In this document: one piece after another, positions 18,513 through 29,774 of the stretch
How positions within the stretch are numbered: position 1 is the stretch's first letter
Layout: every line of letters begins with the position of its first letter
DNA from: Alternaria dauci
Lineage: Eukaryota > Ascomycota > Dothideomycetes > Pleosporales > Pleosporaceae
NCBI RefSeq assembly: GCF_042100115.1
Contig: NC_091274.1
Span: forward strand, 1 to 64,000
DNA: 64,000 nucleotides
Direction of reading: 5' to 3'
Made by a program: the position numbers and the translations under genes
The notes under the pieces: model-generated
The model's input: the letters and a program-made list of their open reading frames with translations, nothing else
Told to the model about the DNA's origin: nothing
Database searches by the model: none

Positions 18513-21500
18513 TTAGCAATGCTTCTTACTTGGGAAAAGGGCCTCTCTTAGGGAAGTCTTACCAATCTTCTTCGTCATCTCCCGTACCGAAAGCACCCAA
18601 CCATCGTCTTCCTCCGACGGGAAGTAATCTGGTCGAAGAGACCAGAGCATTCTTGTTACCAAGGCGGCCGCAAACATTTCAGAGTTCTTGGTTGGTCCTT
18701 TGGAAAACTCAGTCGCATTCACCGCTACAGTAGGGGTAGCTGAAGAGGATGCAAGGGTTAACACCAACATGAGCATTAGATCGCATTTTGGCTGACCTAA
18801 GCACTCGATGAGGCACTGACGTGCTCTGTGGTAGTGTTCACGAACCTTCTGATTCATGCCGGACTTTGAGAACTGGCCGTCCAACTGCTGAAAACCTTTT
18901 TCAACTAGCGGCGGGATGGCGTTAAAAGGGATTTGGCAACCAAAGTCGATAGTACTCTTTGTTTGCGAGCGCCGCTTTGCTTGGTGTACTGCCTCAATCG
19001 CTGCCCGCTTGAGGCTGCCCGGTCTCGCCGCTATAGCGGATGGGGCCGGAACGTTACCGACTAGCCGCGTCATTCTCCGGTAGCTCAATCGGCCATGGTA
19101 TGAACCAGGCACACAGTCAATGCGGCACGCCGCTAGAGCTGACATTATGGCGCTGATCCAGTATTCCTCCTTCATCGCCTTGGCCCTGGCGTGTTGCACG
19201 GCAGCGCGTAACACAGTGAACCAGCTCGCGTTCTTTGAAAAGAGGTAGCTACTAGATTGGCCATGGCTGTTAACACACTCCCAGTAGAGCTCTTGCGCAA
19301 AGTCGCGTCGCGTCTGGCTTCTCAAACCCGAAGTCGCTTCTGGATAAAAGACAGGAAAGATCGACTCGTACTCCCTGTACTGTGTTAGCGGCTGATATTT
19401 GAAACGCTAATTGCACGAACCCTGCAGAGAAGGGGTGCTCGCTTTCAGCCCAACGCGTCACCTGCTCTTGCGCCTCCTGTCGTGCCTGCAGTGTTGTTAG
19501 GCTTACGCTTTGAGCATTGCCCCGTCCGCCCTTGTTCAGAGCGCGATAGAATTGGTGTGTTACGAAAGCGATTGTCTGCGGCTTCCACATCTCTTCGAGC
19601 ACCTCTACTAGGAACTCTTCTGCGCCACGAGGCCCTTTACCTGTGAGCCCACCAAGCTCACGGAACCATACCTCGCTGTGACAATAAGCGGCAACCTGGG
19701 GCCCATAGTGGTGGCGAATGGAAGCAACGTGCATCATAATAGGTCGTCCATTGTCCATGCGCGGCCAACGCACTAGGTTAGCATGGCCACTGCCTTGCAG
19801 ATTGAGCATGTTGGGGTCGATAAACGGCCACCCACCCTGCTCAATGCTTTCTATGGTGCAGAGAGGCCCGAGCACTGAGCCCACTAAAGACCGGGGGAAC
19901 CCAGTAAAGCAGTAGCTGCCAAGGCGATCGAATGCGGCCACACCTTCCGCTAGGGCAAAAGGCAGCCCTTTAGAGCCAGCAGCCTTGAAGCGACGATAAA
20001 ACTCGTCTGATGCGTGCGCGAACAGACTAGCAAAGGAGGAGAGAACCTTTGGAAAGATGCGTTCTTTGAACGCGAAGAGGACATCAATGTAGGTAGGTTG
20101 TTCCAGCGAGAAGTACCGGATTAGCTGGAGGATAGGTTGAAGCACTGTCGCAAAATTCCGTTGACCGTCAGCTAACTGCGACACCTGCACAGACAGAACT
20201 TGCTCCATCCTAAACGCGTACAGTTCTTCCTTTATAGCGGCTTTAATCCGCTGTTGCTCGCGAGCGAACGGTTGGGAAGACGTAGGGTTATCAGGAGTCT
20301 GTTCGCCTCGCAATTTCCGCAGTAAACGCTGCCGCTTCGCCGCTACCCGAGGGTTTAGGTTGCCATCCTGATCTGGCAGCGTCAGGGCAGCCGTGGCAAT
20401 GCCCTTGGTAGCAAGTAAGTTGCCGGGGCTATGGCGTATAGTTCGCTTAATGTTGGAGTACGCCTGAAAATAACCACTAGTCAACACGCTCGCACCGTTG
20501 TTCTGATAGCTCATGTTGTCCTCTATTACAGCGAGCACGTTGTCGCGTAGGAATGCTGGGGGCTGCGCGGAGGAGAAGTTGCCGTACGATGGATGGAAGG
20601 CAAGAGGGTAGAAGGTAAAGTCGCGCGGGTGTTGGTATTGGCGAACAACGTTGTTGCGATTGGCAAGGAGGCAGCGCGCAGGTGCGAGAATGACACCGAC
20701 GTCATTAGAGGCGTTAGGGAGGTTGGAAGATGCTATTGAGTGGATGTCGACCGCTAGCGCGTAGGAGACCGTCTCAATGCTCTCCAGTCTATACTTGTCC
20801 TCTAGTGCGCGTAGAAGATCCTGTGTGTAGTTATCAAACGGCTGTTGATGGTCGTGCGGCGGGGGAATTGGATCGCCTGTTTGTGTACCGCTCTGTGGGG
20901 GCGTAGCCCCCTCTGCGCCGCCTTCGGACCTAGCCGCCGCGTCTTCAGAGTTAGATAAATCATTCTGAGAGTTTGGTAAATCATTCCCAGAGTTTGACAA
21001 ATCATTCCTAGAATCAGACGTCTCGCTATCAGAGTCAGACGTCTCGTCATCAGAGTCAGACGTCTCGTCATCAGAGTCAGACGTCTCGTCATCAGAGTCA
21101 GACGTCTCGTCATCAGGGCGCAACCGGGTTTCCTTAGGCAGACTATTGAGTTGCTCAGTAGACAACTCAATTGGAAGGTTCTGCCCGTAGTCATACGCAT
21201 GGAACGCTGGCAGGTTCTTAGTCCAGAACGGATCCTGCGTGTTCTTGCGCACGTACTCTGGCCACCCTTCCATGAACTGCTCCTGGAACGTTTCCCACTT
21301 GACGATTGAGATCGATTGCGACTGGGGTCCATCCAATTTCCAAGAAGCCTCAACACCCTCTCCAAGTAATACGCCTGTAAGGAAGACTTTCTTAATGTAC
21401 GACGTAAGGAACAGGGCATGGGAGGGTTTGAGAGCGCTGTGCTCAGACGCCTTCTCGCGGCGTTTGCGACGTTCGCTGCCTGACAGAAGAGGGTCTACTG

Positions 21501-22144
21501 TGCTATCGACAGGGTGCATAACAATAAACCAAGATTCGCGCGTTCCACCCTTTGCAAGACGGAAGGTACGATGCTCCATATCAAACGACAGTCCGTGGCT
21601 GTGTTTAGCGCTGTATGGAGCTCGCCAGTGTTTAAAGCTGATTGTTACGTGGTCGAAGAACGTAGAGAACTTCACAATGGGTTGGAGCGGCCGGCCGATG
21701 ATAATGATAAGGTCGAGGTGGAACTCAGGGATAAATTTGTCCTCAGGCTTGGCTGGTCGGGACCCAACGCGCCTCGATCCGTAGTCTATCGTGTATCGCT
21801 TCTGCAGCATTCCAATAGCCTTACTGCCGTTAAATTCGGGGCTGTCTATCATCTTGATAAATCCCTTCACTACTACGTAGTTACTATATGCGTACAAGTA
21901 GGATGCTCTTAAACTCACCAGGTAGTCGGTGGTCACCTCCGCTGTGGTCAATAGCCCAGGTAAGTTGATTATTCGCTATTGCGTCTTCGTCCCCAAGGCT
22001 GCTCTCGTGGTATTCTTCTCCATCATGCTCGTCAGGTTCTCTATCGTGCTCATCAGGTTGCACATCTTGGTACAGGCCGTCCTCCTCTCCAGCACTGCTG
22101 TTATCGTAATCGCTATCGTTTTGTTGTGCAAGATCTAAAGACAT
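18513..22144 (-). CDS. uncharacterised ~1172-aa protein (module protein B)
   Basis: Best model is join of 22144-21919, 21872-19381 and 19313-18513, which keeps frame throughout (1172 aa). The first intron (21873-21918, 46 bp) has a clear GTGAGT donor. The second (19314-19380, 67 bp, GTACAG...CAG) is inferred, because the frame changes there; a frameshift is the alternative. Features in order: acidic N-terminus (QNDSDYDNSSAGEEDG); a basic domain; repeated DETSDSD units encoded by a 21-bp tandem repeat at about 21015-21115; then a large conserved-looking region with FDRLGSYCFTGFPRSL, GGWPFIDPNMLNL, HYGPQVAAYCHSEVWFRELG and MWKPQTIAFVTHQF. From memory this resembles a multi-copy fungal family without known function, but I could not check it. 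It is co-directional with the ParB-like gene, about 160 bp away, and convergent with gene A. Confidence 0.72.
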
Positions 22145-22302
22145 GATGATAAGAACAGTATTATATAAAATAGTACGTTGGCTAAGGGCTGAGGATCTTG
22201 TAGGGTAGATCGATAGATGATGATCGAGAATCACAATATCCAGTGCAGAGGAAAGAGGAGAGGAACAGTGTCTATTGGGTTAGGGCTAGGGTCAGATACG
22301 GA

Positions 22303-24570
22303 TTACTTCCTCCAAGCCCCTCGTTGTTTCTGTCGAGTCTTTTCGCTTGGAGAAGCACTGCCCTCTACAGCTACCTGGTCGCCAAGGGTGTGTTTCTTAC
22401 GGTGTTTCTTTCGGGTCTTTTCGCTTAGAGAAGCACTGCCCTTTACAGCTACCTGGTCGCTAAGGGTGCGTTTCTGACGGTGTTTCTCTCGGGCTGCAGC
22501 AAGGTCGCTTAGACTCAAGTCCTCAATCCCCCTGTTTTGAACTTTGGTCTGCTGGGATGCCTTGGGTATGCGCGGCTCAGTTGAGGGGTGAGAAATTAGC
22601 TCTGGGGTAAGCTGGTCCGAACTCGACCGTGCTGAAACGCTACGTGCCGCTTCAGAGACTGTCAGATTGAGCTCTCTCTCTCTGCTAGACTCGGCGTTAG
22701 AGTGCCTTGCGGGCAGCGGAACCTCTTGACTTGTATTATCAGAGTCTTCTAGAGTGTGTCTAGACATCCATTCAGTGATTGCGACCTGAATTGTCTCTAG
22801 CAAGTCGTTTGCTGCCCTAGTAGACTGGAGCGCAGGTTCGTTGACGACTTCAGGGACCTGACAGATAGCATCACACGCGATTTGTGCGATTGTAGGCGTT
22901 CGCGCTATGTAGGTATCGCTTTGAATTAGGCACGCCAAGTGCTTGTTGTGCAAGGTTGGCCCTGTGAAACTGGTCACAATTGACAGCAGTTCTCTCCACA
23001 CCTTATGCTGGAAGCGTGCGCCGTAGTTCTTGATCTCTGCACTTGGGTACTCGTCAATATAGCGGTCTAGTATAGAGCTTGTGAATGCTTCCGCATTTTG
23101 CTGTACGTGTTGCAGTACTTCTTGTTGGAGGTCAAGAGATTTTTGATCAGCCTGGCCGGCATGCCTGCTCTGCAGCACGGGCACTAGATACTTCCGCAGT
23201 GCGGGTTTGTTGTTGTCGCTGTCAGACACCTTGGCGGATCCGCTGTTTACCCATTGGCTGACGTGGGTCATAATACTCCTCATAAGCTTCCCCTCTTTCT
23301 TCGGGGTTTTTAAGAGAGCGAGGATGTTTGTGTACGTGTGTGTGGGCTTTGAAAGTACAGTGGAGTATAGCGCATGGTAGGCCTCATTGCTTAGAGTTGG
23401 GAAGAAGCCCTGCCGGCGCGTATGGGAAGGGCCAGGATCCTTGTCTAACTCCTCGCCAGGGTAGAACAGGTCTTGTACGTCATGGGGACTTCGTGCCTGG
23501 GGCAGGCTAGCTAGCGTGTTCCAGTCTGCTAAACTGGCGTCAACCCCATACTGCTTTCGAATAGATGTAGAGATGCGAAGTACGTTCTCAAACGCAGCGA
23601 ACCAATGCTAGACAGTAGATTAGCAAGACAGGTCAGAGTATTTCGGCGGCGGGTTACACATACGTCATCTATCCGACAACTAGCCATCCACTCAAAAGTG
23701 GAGAGATTAAACGTTGCCTGCCCAATTGCGGTAGAACACCAACGCGTAAGCAGGGGCTGCCAGTTTTGATTTCTCCACAGGGTAACTAGCCGCCGTATTG
23801 GGAACTTGACGCGGCTACTAAGCTGAAGATGCTCTCTCATCTCTTTCTCAACTGACTTGCTTGAGCCTTGAAAGAGATTGGCGTTTGTGCAGAACAGGCT
23901 GGTTAACTCGGACCATATCTGGCCATGATTGTCAGGGAGCGTAATATCGGCCCGATTCGCCCGAAGTTTAACACGAGTGTCTGGTGGTAGCGTGTCTAAA
24001 AAGGTTAGGGGCTGTTGTTCACAGTACGCGCGTTAAGGGGCACCCGCCTTTATCGTAGATGCGGCACACCCACCACCTCTCCTCTTCTCCTAACTGCCGA
24101 AGGCGAAGATACTCTTTGAATGCCTCTACACGATGGTGACCCGTAATAAGTTCCGCTGTCCCTCCAGTCACGCTTTTCCAGCTCTTGAACGACGGCCATT
24201 CCAATCCTTCCTTATCCGCAAACGTGGCAGAAGTAACTGTGCTCTGAGCTGGCAATTCCACCTTCAGATGATGAAGCATCTGCTCTACGTGTTCCTTAGA
24301 ACAGGCAATCTGCAGTTGGTGGCTAGGGTCTCGTCGAAGAATACCAGTTTCGTTAAAGATCTCGCAGAGGCGGCGCTGGTGTGCTGTGTCAATAGACCTA
24401 TTGACACCAAAACTCCATTCTGCGCTAAGCGCATCGATTGGAAACTTCGCTATAGCGAGTAGGTATGGCGCAGCTTGTTCGTGGATAGGAGTTGTCTCTT
24501 CAATCTCTGGATCATTCGTACGCTGCCGTTTGCTGTTTTTGGTTAAAACGTTTGCTAGAGGGCGCTTCAT
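22303..24570 (-). CDS. ParB/sulfiredoxin-like domain protein (module protein C)
   Basis: Model: join of 24570-24048, 23995-23664 and 23607-22303, 719 aa, frame kept across both introns. The intron at 23608-23663 is canonical (GTATGT...TCTAG). The one at 23996-24047 needs a GC donor, with CTAAC branch site and TTTTTAG acceptor; it joins RIYDK directly to DTLPP. N-terminal ~170 residues carry a ParB-like fold: FPIDAL, then the ParB box II-like ELITGHHRVEAFKEYL near residue 140, followed by VKLRANRADITLPDNHGQIW. In bacteria ParB-type domains bind CTP or nucleotides and act on DNA; here that is inference. The C-terminus has two copies of a lysine-rich ~27-aa repeat (KHRQKRTLSDQVAVKGSAS), a likely nuclear signal. 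It lies upstream of and co-directional with gene B. Confidence 0.75.
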
Positions 24571-24775
24571 TGCAACGTTGTTAGAAAGAACACAGAAACT
24601 AAGGTAAGTGGAAAAGAGATAAGAGAAGGTAAGAAAGCAATAGAGAGGTACTACACAAGGTATAAGTAGGCGAGAAGCCGTCTATTCTTGCATAGGCCGC
24701 TGTAAGTCTAGCGGTGAGTGTTAGTCACTCTCGCCCCCAAGGGCAGCACCTTACGGCAATCCGCGGCTACTATCT

Positions 24776-25450
24776 CGCCCCTGGGGGCAGCACTCTACGC
24801 CTACTATCTCGCCCCCGGGGGCAGCACTCTACGGCTACTATCTCGCCCCCGGGGGCAGCACTCTACGGCTACTATCTCGCCCCTGGGGGCAGCACTCTAC
24901 GGCTACTATCTCGCCCCCAGGGGCAGCACTCTACGGCTACTATCTCGCCCCCAGGGGCAGCACTCTACGGCTACTATCTCGCCCCTGGGGGCAGCACTCT
25001 ACGGCTACTATCTCGCCCCTAGGGGCAGCACTCTACGGCTACTATCTCGCCCCCAGGGGCAGCACTCTACGGCTACTATCTCGCCCCTGGGGGCAGCACT
25101 CTACGGCTACTATCTCGCCCCTAGGGGTAGCACTCTACGGCTACTATCTCGCCCCCAGGGGCAGCACTCTACGGCTACTATCTCGCCCCCGGGGGTAGCA
25201 CTCTACAGCTACTATCTCGCCCCTAGGGGCAGCACTCTACGGCTACTATCTCGCCCCCAGGGGCAGCACTCTACGGCTACTATCTTGCCCCTAGGGGCAG
25301 CACTCTACGCCTACTATCTCGCCCCCAGGGGTAGCAACTTACAGTAACTTGCAGCAACCCGCGCCTACTATCTCGCCCCTAGGGGCAGCACTCTACGCCT
25401 ACTATCTCGCCCCTAAGGGTAGTACTCTATAGATACTATCTTACCCCTAG
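24776..25450. repeat. 34-bp minisatellite, outer part RIP-mutated
   Basis: About 20 tandem copies of a 34-bp unit with anchors CTCGCCCC, GGGGGCAGCACTCTACGG and CTACTAT. Because 34 is not a multiple of three, all frames through it run as long repeats; these are not genes. From about 25400 rightwards units read TTACCCCTAGGGGTAGACC and then dissolve into AT-rich DNA. Near 25335-25360 a stretch with GTAACTTGCAGCAACCCGC interrupts the array and resembles the 22-bp minisatellite near the telomere. Confidence 0.93.
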
Positions 25451-28400
25451 GGGTAGACCTCTATAGCTACTCTCTTACCTCTAACCCTATGCTAGTTATA
25501 CTGTTTACCTCTATAGTATTAGGTCTTAAATAAGCTCGCGAAATAGGACTATAATAATAGTAACCCTAGGATTTAATTAGTAGGTAGGTGCTATAAAAAG
25601 AAGACTCTTTCTACTACCTATTAGGAGAATAATAACTAGTAGTATTTCCCCTAAAAGAATTACGCGTAAAGTAATCTCTTATTTAGGTAATTTAAAAGTA
25701 ATTAGACCTTCTCTTTTTAATACCTTCTAAACTAGTACTTTTAGATTAGAGTTACTAATAGTTATAGATAGTAGCCTAGTATATATTAGCTAAATTATAG
25801 TAGAAGTAGCGCTATTTTTAGGGTGCTAGCCTAGCGTAATTATTCTAGGTAAATTTTATTACGTCTTAGTTAAATTTATTATGCTTCTACTAACACTTTT
25901 AGGTGTAAGCGCTAGAGGTAAGGCGCTTAATAGCTAGAGAAAGTAGTGCTACTTACTACTTAAATACTAGAATATTTAAAGTAACTAGTAGCTAAGGTAA
26001 GATATAATACCTATTTTAACCTTATAGTATAAAGTACTAGTAAGTTTAGTTTAGCCTACTTAAAGGTTAAGGCTACTTTCTAGCTATATTTTAGGCTCCT
26101 CCTACTCTCCCTTAGTTAAGGCCTCTTATATACCTTTACTAAATTCCTTACTAATAACTTCCTACCTAATAGTAATAGCTATATAGTAATACTCTAGTAT
26201 AGTAAGCTAGTAGCCTAGCTAGAGGCTTATTTCGCGTATAATAATCTTACTAAGTTAACTAGTCTCTTAGGGGCTAGTAGTATTAGCCTAAAGGTAATTA
26301 GTATAACTAATCCTTAGTTACTTACTTTTTAGGTACTTAGTAAGTAGCTATATATATATAAGAAATATTATAAATAACTAACTAACTCTCTAGGGTAGAA
26401 AACGTAGTATTACCTTAGGTGTATCCTATAGCGCCTAGCTTTTATAATACTAGTTTATAAAAACTACTTAGCCGTCTATTATATAAATATTCTAGTCTTA
26501 TATATAGCTATTCTAGTAGTAAGTAGAGGTAATTTTAGTTCCTTAGGTAGGCTACCCTCCTATAATATAAGTTAAAAAGAGGAGGTATTTAAGGAACTTT
26601 TCTACCTAATAAAGATAGTAGTGTACTAATTAAGGCTACTAGGCTAAGTTCTAGGGGTTACGTAGCCTATATCCCTAAGGACTATCTATTATCTTTTAAA
26701 TAGTCTATTTAAGACTACCTACTAACTTATTATCTAGGTAAGAAAGAAAGGAGTAGCTATATTAGTTAAAGGTAACGTTATCTTAGATTTTCCTAAGTAG
26801 TATCTAAAAGCAGTCTACCTTAGCTAATATCTATAGTAAGTCGCGCTATAGGTAGTCTTCTACCTACTATAGTATACTAGTAACTATAGCCTAGATATCT
26901 TTTAAATAAATTAGCTAACCTCTTATATAGAGAGTCCCTTAGTCTTTTAACTATAGCGAGATTAGAGCGTTAGTAGAATTTATAGTAATATACTTTAAGT
27001 AAGCTAAGAGGCTTATTATCTTACTAAAAGGGCTATATAAGCTATTAACTAAGTATTATTTTCTTTTCTTAATAAAGTTTTCCCTCTCTAGCTTACCCTA
27101 CTACTAGGCTAGGCGCTAAGTAGCTAGGAGTAGAATTTTAACAGCTAGTATATAGGTGTAGTATATAACTCCTACTAGTATATAGGAGAAATTATAGGCC
27201 TCTTATAAGTAGTTTATAGTATTATTAATACCTAATACTACTAGAAAGTAGATTAATCTACTTTAAAATAGGTTATCCCCTACTATTTAGAAGATAAAGG
27301 ATTTAAATAGCTATAGTAAGTTTATAATTTATTAGCTAATAGAGTTTAGGTATAGTATGTGCTAAAAAAGTATAGTAAGGTCTTTCTAGTTACTAGACTA
27401 TAGAAATAGCTACTTTACGTTATATATTTTATCCTTATAATAATAGGAGGAGCTAAGCTAACCCTTAATATCTAAGTTTAGCTCTTCTAAGCTTAACTAG
27501 CTAGATAAAGTATTACTCTTACTATCCTTATACTATATCTCTTAGGTAGAGTAAACCTATAGGATATAGTAGATAAAGCGCTTTATATAGCTAGCGTACT
27601 ACTTCTAACTTTTAGGATTCTAGAGGCGCGCTATTAGGCGGGTATTAGCCTCTTTAGCTTTAGCGCTTCTTAGCTAGCGCTAGCTCTTAAGTCTAAGGGT
27701 AGATAGACTAGTAACTACCTACTTAATAGCCTTATTAATAACGTCTACTACGCCCTAAAGTAGCGTATTATTCTTCTTAGGTATATAGCTTACTTAGCTT
27801 AGGTAGGTAAGATTATAGTAGGTAAGATAAATTACCTACTTATTTTACTTAAACTAGCTAGTATAGTTAGTCTTTACTACTATAGCGTTAGCGATTATAA
27901 GTAACTAGGTATAGACTACTTATAAATCTTAAATTTCTTTTATTATATATAATGCGTCGCTAGTAGTTAAAATTAGTACTAATATACTACTAGGTAGAGG
28001 CTGTACTTAAAAGTAGCGCTAGAAACTAGCTAAAGAGAAGAATATCTAGGCTTAAATATAAGCCTATAGCTAGTAATCCTCTTTACTTAAATTCTAGGAG
28101 TACTTCTTATTATAGTATCTTTAAATCTTATAGTAGCTTATTATAATAAATAAGTAGCTAGTATTATTATACTAGTAGAGAAATACTAGGATAAGAGCGC
28201 CTAACACTAAGATAGGTAGCTAGTTTAAGGGAGGAGAAGTAATATCCCTTAGGTTAGTAAGTAGGAGGCTACTAATCTAATATAATTTATCTAAGGCCTA
28301 CCTCTCTCCTTTCTAAGTAGAGTAGTAATCTCTTAAGTAAGTTATCTAGTTTCGCACTACGCTATAGTCTTTATAGATAATAACTTAGTATTCTAGTAGG

Positions 28401-28980
28401 TAGTATAGATAGTCCCTAAGAAGCTAAATTTTAAGAGTAGAGCCCTACTATAGAGGTAAGGCTACTATAGCTAGCTAAAATTCTAGGTAGTAGGCTAAGA
28501 TTCTAGGTAGTAGGCTAAAATCCTAGGTAGTAGGCTAAAATTCTAGGTAGTAGGCTAAGATTCTAGGTAGTAGGCTAAAATTCTAGGTAGTAGGCTAAGA
28601 TTCTAGGTAGTAGGCTAAAATCCTAGGTAGCTAGCTAAAATCCTAGGTAGCTAGCTAAAATCCTAGGTAGTAGGCTAAAATTCTAGGTAGTAGGCTAAAA
28701 TTCTAGGTAGCTAGCTAAAATCCTAGGTAGTAGGCTAAAATTCTAGGGGGTAGACTAAAATTCTAGGGCTATAGTAGCTTTAAATCCTAGGGTAGCTTAC
28801 AGCACTAGCTAGAATTACGTAAGGAATACTAAAACTTTACTAAAAACTATTTTTATAGATAACTTTATGACTAAACTCGCAACTATAAAACTAAGCGCAG
28901 ATTTAGAATCGCGCTATAAATCTATATAAAACTGTCTCTTTATATTCTTTTTTTTACCTCTATAAAGTTAACCCTAAGTA
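25451..28980. other. RIP-degraded AT-rich block
   Basis: No gene. CA and TG dinucleotides are almost absent, with the few remaining TG mostly in GTG. C in CC, CT and CG contexts survives, so TCGCG and GGCGCG words remain. This selective loss fits CpA-directed RIP of a once GC-rich repeat. Open frames are absent because CAG, CAA and CGA have become stops. The original element cannot be identified by eye. Confidence 0.82.
28476..28765. repeat. 20-bp tandem repeat, RIP-mutated
   Basis: About 14 copies of a 20-bp unit, CTAGGTAGTAGGCTAAGATT, with variants AAAATC/AAAATT and TAGCTAGC. All units lack CA and TG, so the array expanded before, or was evenly affected by, RIP. Confidence 0.88.
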
Positions 28981-29080
28981 CCTTAGGGCCACTTGATTTT
29001 TTGACCTTAGGGCCACTAGCGATTTCTTATCAGCCCTTATCGTCCTACTAAGATTTGGTTGGATCTAGTGGCCCCAAGGT
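28980..29080. repeat. short inverted repeat ACCTTAGGGCCACT
   Basis: ACCTTAGGGCCACTAG at 29004-29019 faces its inverse CTAGTGGCCCCAAGGT at 29065-29080, one mismatch in 16. A direct copy of the first 14 bases lies at 28980-28993. This may be the end of a DNA transposon or a tiny foldback. It marks the right edge of the RIP-degraded block. Confidence 0.5.
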
Positions 29081-29636
29081 GATCCTCTCGGTGAGGGAAT
29101 AAATATTCTTAATATATATTAAGAATATTAATAGGGCTTCTTTAATACTAAATATACTACTAGAGTGTAGTAATACTTATATATAAACTACACTTAAGCT
29201 AGATTCTTTCGCTCGACAACACAATAGCTATATTAAAATGTCTAGTTTTCAACGCGTTATTAAGTTATAAAAGGCTTAATAATACTTCTTAAACGCTCCT
29301 AATTAATACTATTAAAGTTATTACTATCTCTATTATCTACATCTATATCTCTACCTCTAGCTTTAGCTACAGCGGCTGTACTAGCCTAACTACCCTTAGT
29401 AGGCGGGACGATATCCGCCTCTAGCTAAGACTCTAATAACTCTAACTCTAACTTTATAGCTTAGCTTGCAATAGGTAGGGCTTAACGGGACGATAATAAT
29501 TTTTAAGATAATAGCTGCGATAAGTGCCTACGTTTAGCGGTAGCAGCGGCGGCGGTAGCAGCGGTGCTAGTAGTAGGAGCTCGTAAGCGTTTAGCTATAG
29601 TAGGCAATTAGTACACTAAAAAAAAACGCGTCTAAC

Positions 29637-29774
29637 GTTTATCCCTACAAAACGGGACACCTTACGTGCTAGGACTAGCTAATCAACTTCTAGGTCCTAG
29701 ACAGAAGTCTGTGATTTCAGTAAGTTAATTAGCGGGTCCTAGCACGCAGTGTATCCTGTTTCGCAGGGACGAAC
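29637..29774. mobile_element. 138-bp MITE with ~53-bp terminal inverted repeats
   Basis: The left end (TTTATCCCTACAAAACGGGA and onward) pairs with the right end, which ends TGTTTCGCAGGGACGAAC, over about 53 bases; CGTGCTAGGAC is perfectly shared. Only about 30 bases lie between the arms, so the whole element is nearly a palindrome. Mismatches are mostly C/T and G/A, with the left arm carrying the mutated bases. Non-coding and non-autonomous; a Tc1/mariner relationship is possible but unproven. Confidence 0.8.

Noticed and set aside
13938..24570. Starship-type giant transposon
   Set aside because: No DUF3435 tyrosine recombinase captain was recognised at either end; only size and cargo-like layout would fit.
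24714..25347. Long glycine/serine/tyrosine-rich frames near 25 kb
   Set aside because: A product of the 34-bp minisatellite; all frames cycle through the same repeat.
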